Positions 61,701-64,000 of a DNA stretch of 64,000 nucleotides are shown here, in pieces (within the stretch, counting starts at the first letter, position 1; the number at the start of each line of letters is the position of its first letter). The translations under genes and the position numbers were made by a program. The notes under the pieces are model-generated. The model was not told where the DNA came from, ran no database searches, and worked only from the letters and a program-made list of their open reading frames with translations. The stretch comes from Xanthomonas melonis (lineage in GTDB: Bacteria; Pseudomonadota; Gammaproteobacteria; Xanthomonadales; Xanthomonadaceae), in NCBI RefSeq assembly GCF_020783655.1, contig NZ_JAJGQH010000002.1, positions 248,001-312,000 on the forward strand, read 5' to 3'.

Positions 61701-63290
61701 GATGAAACGCTCGATGTCGCCCTCTCCAACTGGTGTACCCATCATGTCCATCAGTAGCCGGAGCAGCGTCGGGAGATGAAGATGAGAAATATCTTCAGGC
61801 GCGCCTAGTGCAACCAACGAGGTAAATGAGCCAATGATGGCGCGATAAATCAAATAGGGTAGCTCAAGCTCCCCATGCCATACCCATTCCAAATCGATGA
61901 ACTGGTGACTACCATCTTTTAGTTGCATTAGATTACGCGGCAGAGCATCCAAGGCCCAGCCCGGGAGCATGCCGGCACCCGTGGAATCACCTGCAACTTC
62001 GACCTCGTGTAGCAGGGCATCCTTCCATTGCCCCAACCATTCGGCCACCTCAGCAGCGGTCCAACCATCGCTCGTTACTATGGCTTCCAATGCCTGACTG
62101 TGTATCCGTCCGTATAGAAAAGGCTCAGGCAGCAACCGCATACTAATAGGTCGAGAGCGCTCAACGTTATCATCTTCCGCAAGGCGACTGCGGACGACTT
62201 CTATTTGGCTACCACTTATGCTCGATTGAAACTGGACCTGCTTACAAAATACCGGGACGCGTTCGCTAGCATAGTGCAGTGCCAGGGGTACAGGTCCGCT
62301 ATTGGAAACTGAAACAGCCCGTTTACGAGCTACCACCAAAAATGAATTGGACATGTCAGCCAGCAAACCGTTGCGACCGATCACCGTCCAAGCACGCTCC
62401 AGTGCGAATAGTGGAGCATAGGGAAGCTGTGGGTCGCTCGATGCACTCTGGCTGGCGAGAGAACTTGGATCGAACTGCGGGTAAGAGCCGTCGTAACCTG
62501 CTGGGAAAACTACCGCACTAGGAAACTTGTAATCAGGAAATGGCAATAAGAAATCAGTATGCTCGAAACCTGCGTCTTGAAGCATTCTCGTCAGCTCAAG
62601 CCGACCAAAAGTCACTACGGTTTTTTCACCATAGTTATCCGAAACGCCATACATGGCTTTACCGACATGGTCTTCCGGCATGCCAGCCAGATACTTAAGG
62701 CCCAATTGATTTTCGATCGCGACAACCAACACACCATCGTCAGCCAGCAATGAGTGCGCCTTACGCAGCCAAGTAGCTGTGGGATCTGCAGCCTTGCCAT
62801 AGATCCTCGAGTACTCAAGGACGCCGATGAGCGTCACTGCGTCAAACGCATCTTCAGCCGAAAAGTTCTCTAGGACATCGTTCACCACCTGCACATTCGG
62901 CAAGTCACGACAACGTGACGCAGTGATTCGCGCGCGACGCTGGCTGCCTTCCAATGCAACCAATTTAGTTCCGAGCTCACCCAAGTAGCGGGAAATAGCA
63001 CCACAGCCTGAGCCGACCTCCAGAACACGGCCACTCAGCACATCTGCCAAAGGACGCAAAAGGTTCGCACGGCTGGCACTAAGGTGATAGCGCGATGGCC
63101 AGTCGATCTGGTGTTCAGATAATGAGCGCGAAAACAATGAGACGTCGTCGCAACCAGCTATCGCTGCAGCTACTCGCTGCTCCGCTTCATCACCATCGCT
63201 ATAGCCGAACTCTTCTGCCTGATCTTTAGGTAGCCAGACTCCTTCAGACAGTATATATGCGCTTGCTATTCCCACATACGAGTTAGACAT
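58791..63290 (-). CDS. rfbC: large O-antigen biosynthesis protein: methyltransferase, coiled coil, WbsX and RgpF domains
   Basis: 1499 residues. N-terminal class I methyltransferase with motif VLEVGSGCG (89-97) and NDVLENFSAEDAFD. A coiled coil of about 610-790 contains repeats of LKDAEI(Q)AL. A WbsX/GH99-like domain covers about 895-1240 (IAFYLPQFHPFPENDAWW, CWANENWTRRWDG, NAWNEWAEGA). An RgpF domain covers about 1248-1490 (ENHGRDILPFL, LKLHTKRSLHRED, DGTLAHAIER). The layout suggests a scaffolded enzyme that modifies or ends the O-polysaccharide before export, as coiled-coil WbdD-type methyltransferases set chain length. Follows wzt with a one-base overlap (TAATG). The symbol follows Xanthomonas usage and is tentative. 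Confidence 0.82.
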   Translation of the reverse strand: MSNSYVGIASAYILSEGVWLPKDQAEEFGYSDGDEAEQRVAAAIAGCDDVSLFSRSLSEHQIDWPSRYHLSASRANLLRPLADVLSGRVLEVGSGCGAISRYLGELGTKLVALEGSQRRARITASRCRDLPNVQVVNDVLENFSAEDAFDAVTLIGVLEYSRIYGKAADPTATWLRKAHSLLADDGVLVVAIENQLGLKYLAGMPEDHVGKAMYGVSDNYGEKTVVTFGRLELTRMLQDAGFEHTDFLLPFPDYKFPSAVVFPAGYDGSYPQFDPSSLASQSASSDPQLPYAPLFALERAWTVIGRNGLLADMSNSFLVVARKRAVSVSNSGPVPLALHYASERVPVFCKQVQFQSSISGSQIEVVRSRLAEDDNVERSRPISMRLLPEPFLYGRIHSQALEAIVTSDGWTAAEVAEWLGQWKDALLHEVEVAGDSTGAGMLPGWALDALPRNLMQLKDGSHQFIDLEWVWHGELELPYLIYRAIIGSFTSLVALGAPEDISHLHLPTLLRLLMDMMGTPVGEGDIERFIDLDGMVTRLVYGRDSGLGLKGFSNFNLRSLPDVGRMSRDWNSLMSDTAQRISDISRHFQEGIKEGLDDGDALRQRQAQLLAELAINAEKEQLKDAEILQHKAATEEAEKRREMEVEALRESLTEKLRLKELEIQALLAASAERERLKDAEIQALAGSDQLKDAEIQSLIEARAERNRALERNNTILERMFQLAEQARETEVRLGRDLIETKDALGIYEQSLRLASERAAELDRLLASTSWRITMPLRVLRNMLRPQFVRQLVGRSLRRIYRALPVSEATRQSIKSASFRLMPSVFGRTNVYRNWLAARQPDQPQEIVLSPASESVEDGGDSFLRRYTQAILQLPKPSESEYVGIAAGIDPRANAARVIAFYLPQFHPFPENDAWWGRGFTEWTNVSKAVPQFVGHYQPHLPGELGFYDLRLIDVMRRQAELAKLYGIEGFCFHYYWFAGKRLMERPLDQLLASDIDLPFCICWANENWTRRWDGLENDVLIAQDYSAEDDRAFITELEPLLRDSRYIRVDGRPLVILYRPSLLPDAGATLERWRQHCREVGIGELFICMVQFDKLDPREYGFDAAVEFPPHKVAAGLPSINHELEIVNPGFQGNVVDYADVVSSAFAEAKPEYDLIRGVFPGWDNDARKPGKGYTVARSTPERYRTWLRGAIDYARQYPVRGDSLVFVNAWNEWAEGAHLEPDRRYGYAYLEATRQALRRVPMPRTPERVVVIIHAFYPELLPEMLASLSAWTVPYRLVISTVARNVQDVKARLADAGIDGDVQVYENHGRDILPFLEALKTLDASESLVLKLHTKRSLHREDGESWRRDMLDKLLDPYLAARNFDAFRQQPELGLSAPDGHILPMTTYWGANADAVHRLSRQMHSDPVDPAIAMFAAGSMFYARIEAIQSIIDLELTREDFEPEAGQVDGTLAHAIERCFSIATCSSGYYIASSNTPFTEAYGSFKTYAYAKPTLHKA

Positions 63291-64000
63291 TAACTTGCCA
63301 ATCCTTGTTGAGCGGCCAATTTAGGACGAATCACAGCTCCAACGTCACTGAATCCGACAAATCCTTCCGAAATGACCTGGAAGTGGATCGAATCGTAGCG
63401 CCTATCGTGAGGAATCACATCATCGCCCTGTCGACTGGCAACGCCAACGGAAATAAAGTAATCGCCACTCCCCAATCTACATTCAAAGTCGACATCAATT
63501 CGTATGACACTTCCCACAGCGCCTAATTGCGCCATCTCGACAATTTCTTGCATCTCAGTGTTGGTCGCATAAACAGTCACACCCTCGGTGTTCTTGATGG
63601 TAAGACCAAGCACTGGGCGCATTACTTCTCGTTCGAAACGAACAGCAAGACTTAGACAGCCGGCCTCGCCGCTAGAAACGACCTGGGGAAACGGCTGGGC
63701 GCCAACTTGCAGATAAAAATCTTGCAGGATGGCCGCTCGATCCCCCCAGCGATATTCATGGGGATTGTAATTTGGATGACCAGAAAATGGATCGCTTCCT
63801 GCGGGCGGCACCGCTAAGAATTCAGGCTGGCTTTCCACCTCGCCGCTGCCTTCAATTTTTACCGAGGTCTGCAACGGACGACTTTTTCCGAAGAGCAGGT
63901 CCATATAGTGGTGCACCACTTTTTTTGGCGCGCCATCCATCAGCAAACGGCCTCCATCTAGAAGTACCGCGCGATCACAATGCGTAACAATTTGCTCAGT
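63290..64000 (-). CDS. wzt: O-antigen ABC transporter ATPase (N-terminus beyond window)
   Basis: Only the last 236 codons are present; the frame is open to the right edge. The first residues visible (TEQIVTHCDRAVLLDGGRL) are the end of an ABC ATPase domain (H-loop region, DRAVLLDGG), so the frame starting at TTG 63946 is not a separate gene. The rest (about 200 residues) is a Wzt-C type beta-sandwich that recognises the O-antigen end (VGSVIRIDVDFECRLGSGDYFISVGV, read in parts). Couples O-antigen export to the modification made by the next gene's product. Wzm lies outside the window. Confidence 0.88.
   Translation of the reverse strand, partial: TEQIVTHCDRAVLLDGGRLLMDGAPKKVVHHYMDLLFGKSRPLQTSVKIEGSGEVESQPEFLAVPPAGSDPFSGHPNYNPHEYRWGDRAAILQDFYLQVGAQPFPQVVSSGEAGCLSLAVRFEREVMRPVLGLTIKNTEGVTVYATNTEMQEIVEMAQLGAVGSVIRIDVDFECRLGSGDYFISVGVASRQGDDVIPHDRRYDSIHFQVISEGFVGFSDVGAVIRPKLAAQQGLAS

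Noticed and set aside
63290..63946. Separate 218-codon gene starting at TTG 63946
   Set aside because: The frame continues to the window edge and the upstream residues are the end of an ABC ATPase, so it is the C-terminal part of wzt.

Overview
The window reads as a chromosomal segment of a plant-associated Xanthomonas. Codon use is GC-rich until about position 53,930. XanA and XanB (the phosphoglucomutase/phosphomannomutase and GDP-mannose enzymes of xanthan and LPS synthesis), the lpsI/lpsJ CoA-transferase pair, rmlBACD and a lipopolysaccharide locus directly after etfBA are arranged as in the Xanthomonas LPS region, which is known to lie between etfA and metB and to vary between strains. 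The species cannot be fixed from the sequence alone.

Layout. 1-2355 (-): start of a YadA-type trimeric autotransporter cut by the left edge. 2356-4053: gene desert with a long dyad element. 4054-11509: purL, dsbC and xerD (all -) and an RDD membrane protein (+). 11566-14068 (-): lptF, lptG and a small coupled membrane gene. 14176-19246 (+): pepA, holC, valS. The lptGF/pepA-holC-valS, xerD-dsbC and holD-rimI orders match those of E. coli. 19368-20501 (-): secreted pectate lyase. 20916-22623 (-): pssA-holD-rimI. 22743-25623 (+): DUF4124 protein, proS and an H-NS-like protein. 25683-26942 (-): ThrE-type exporter. 27098-30702 (+): a lipid-transport operon of MlaE (with STAS domain), MlaF, MlaD and a PqiC-like lipoprotein. 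31155-31751 (-): AlkB-like dioxygenase. 31877-33526 (+): ETF-ubiquinone oxidoreductase.

From 33.5 kb the content turns to surface polysaccharide. There is a WbsX/RgpF-type protein, lpsI-lpsJ, xanA-xanB (GDP-mannose), ugd (UDP-glucuronate) and rmlBACD (dTDP-rhamnose), then etfB-etfA. After etfA a tightly packed operon (47,140-54,333) encodes a flippase-like membrane protein, a HAD-UbiA fusion, DprE1-like and DprE2-like proteins, an epimerase, an FAD oxidoreductase and a GtrA protein. It is followed by two large GT-C-like membrane proteins. The set resembles the mycobacterial decaprenylphosphoryl-arabinose route plus a lipid flippase and sugar transferases; that it makes a polyprenyl-phosphate-pentose donor used on LPS here is inference. 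Opposed to it (-) lie a 1499-residue methyltransferase/coiled-coil/WbsX/RgpF protein and the end of wzt, the O-antigen ABC exporter ATPase, cut by the right edge. Base composition becomes visibly AT-richer from the gtrA gene onward, as expected of a transferred LPS cassette.

The window is also rich in non-coding repeats: a pair of palindrome-flanked elements inserted in frame inside purL, three intergenic GGGATTCGGG-type inverted repeats (one supplying the start of mlaF), a four-copy tandem hairpin array near 30.9 kb and a dyad element of about 150 bp near 3.67 kb. Starts were chosen by family alignment, overlaps and ribosome binding sites read by eye; no database search was run.
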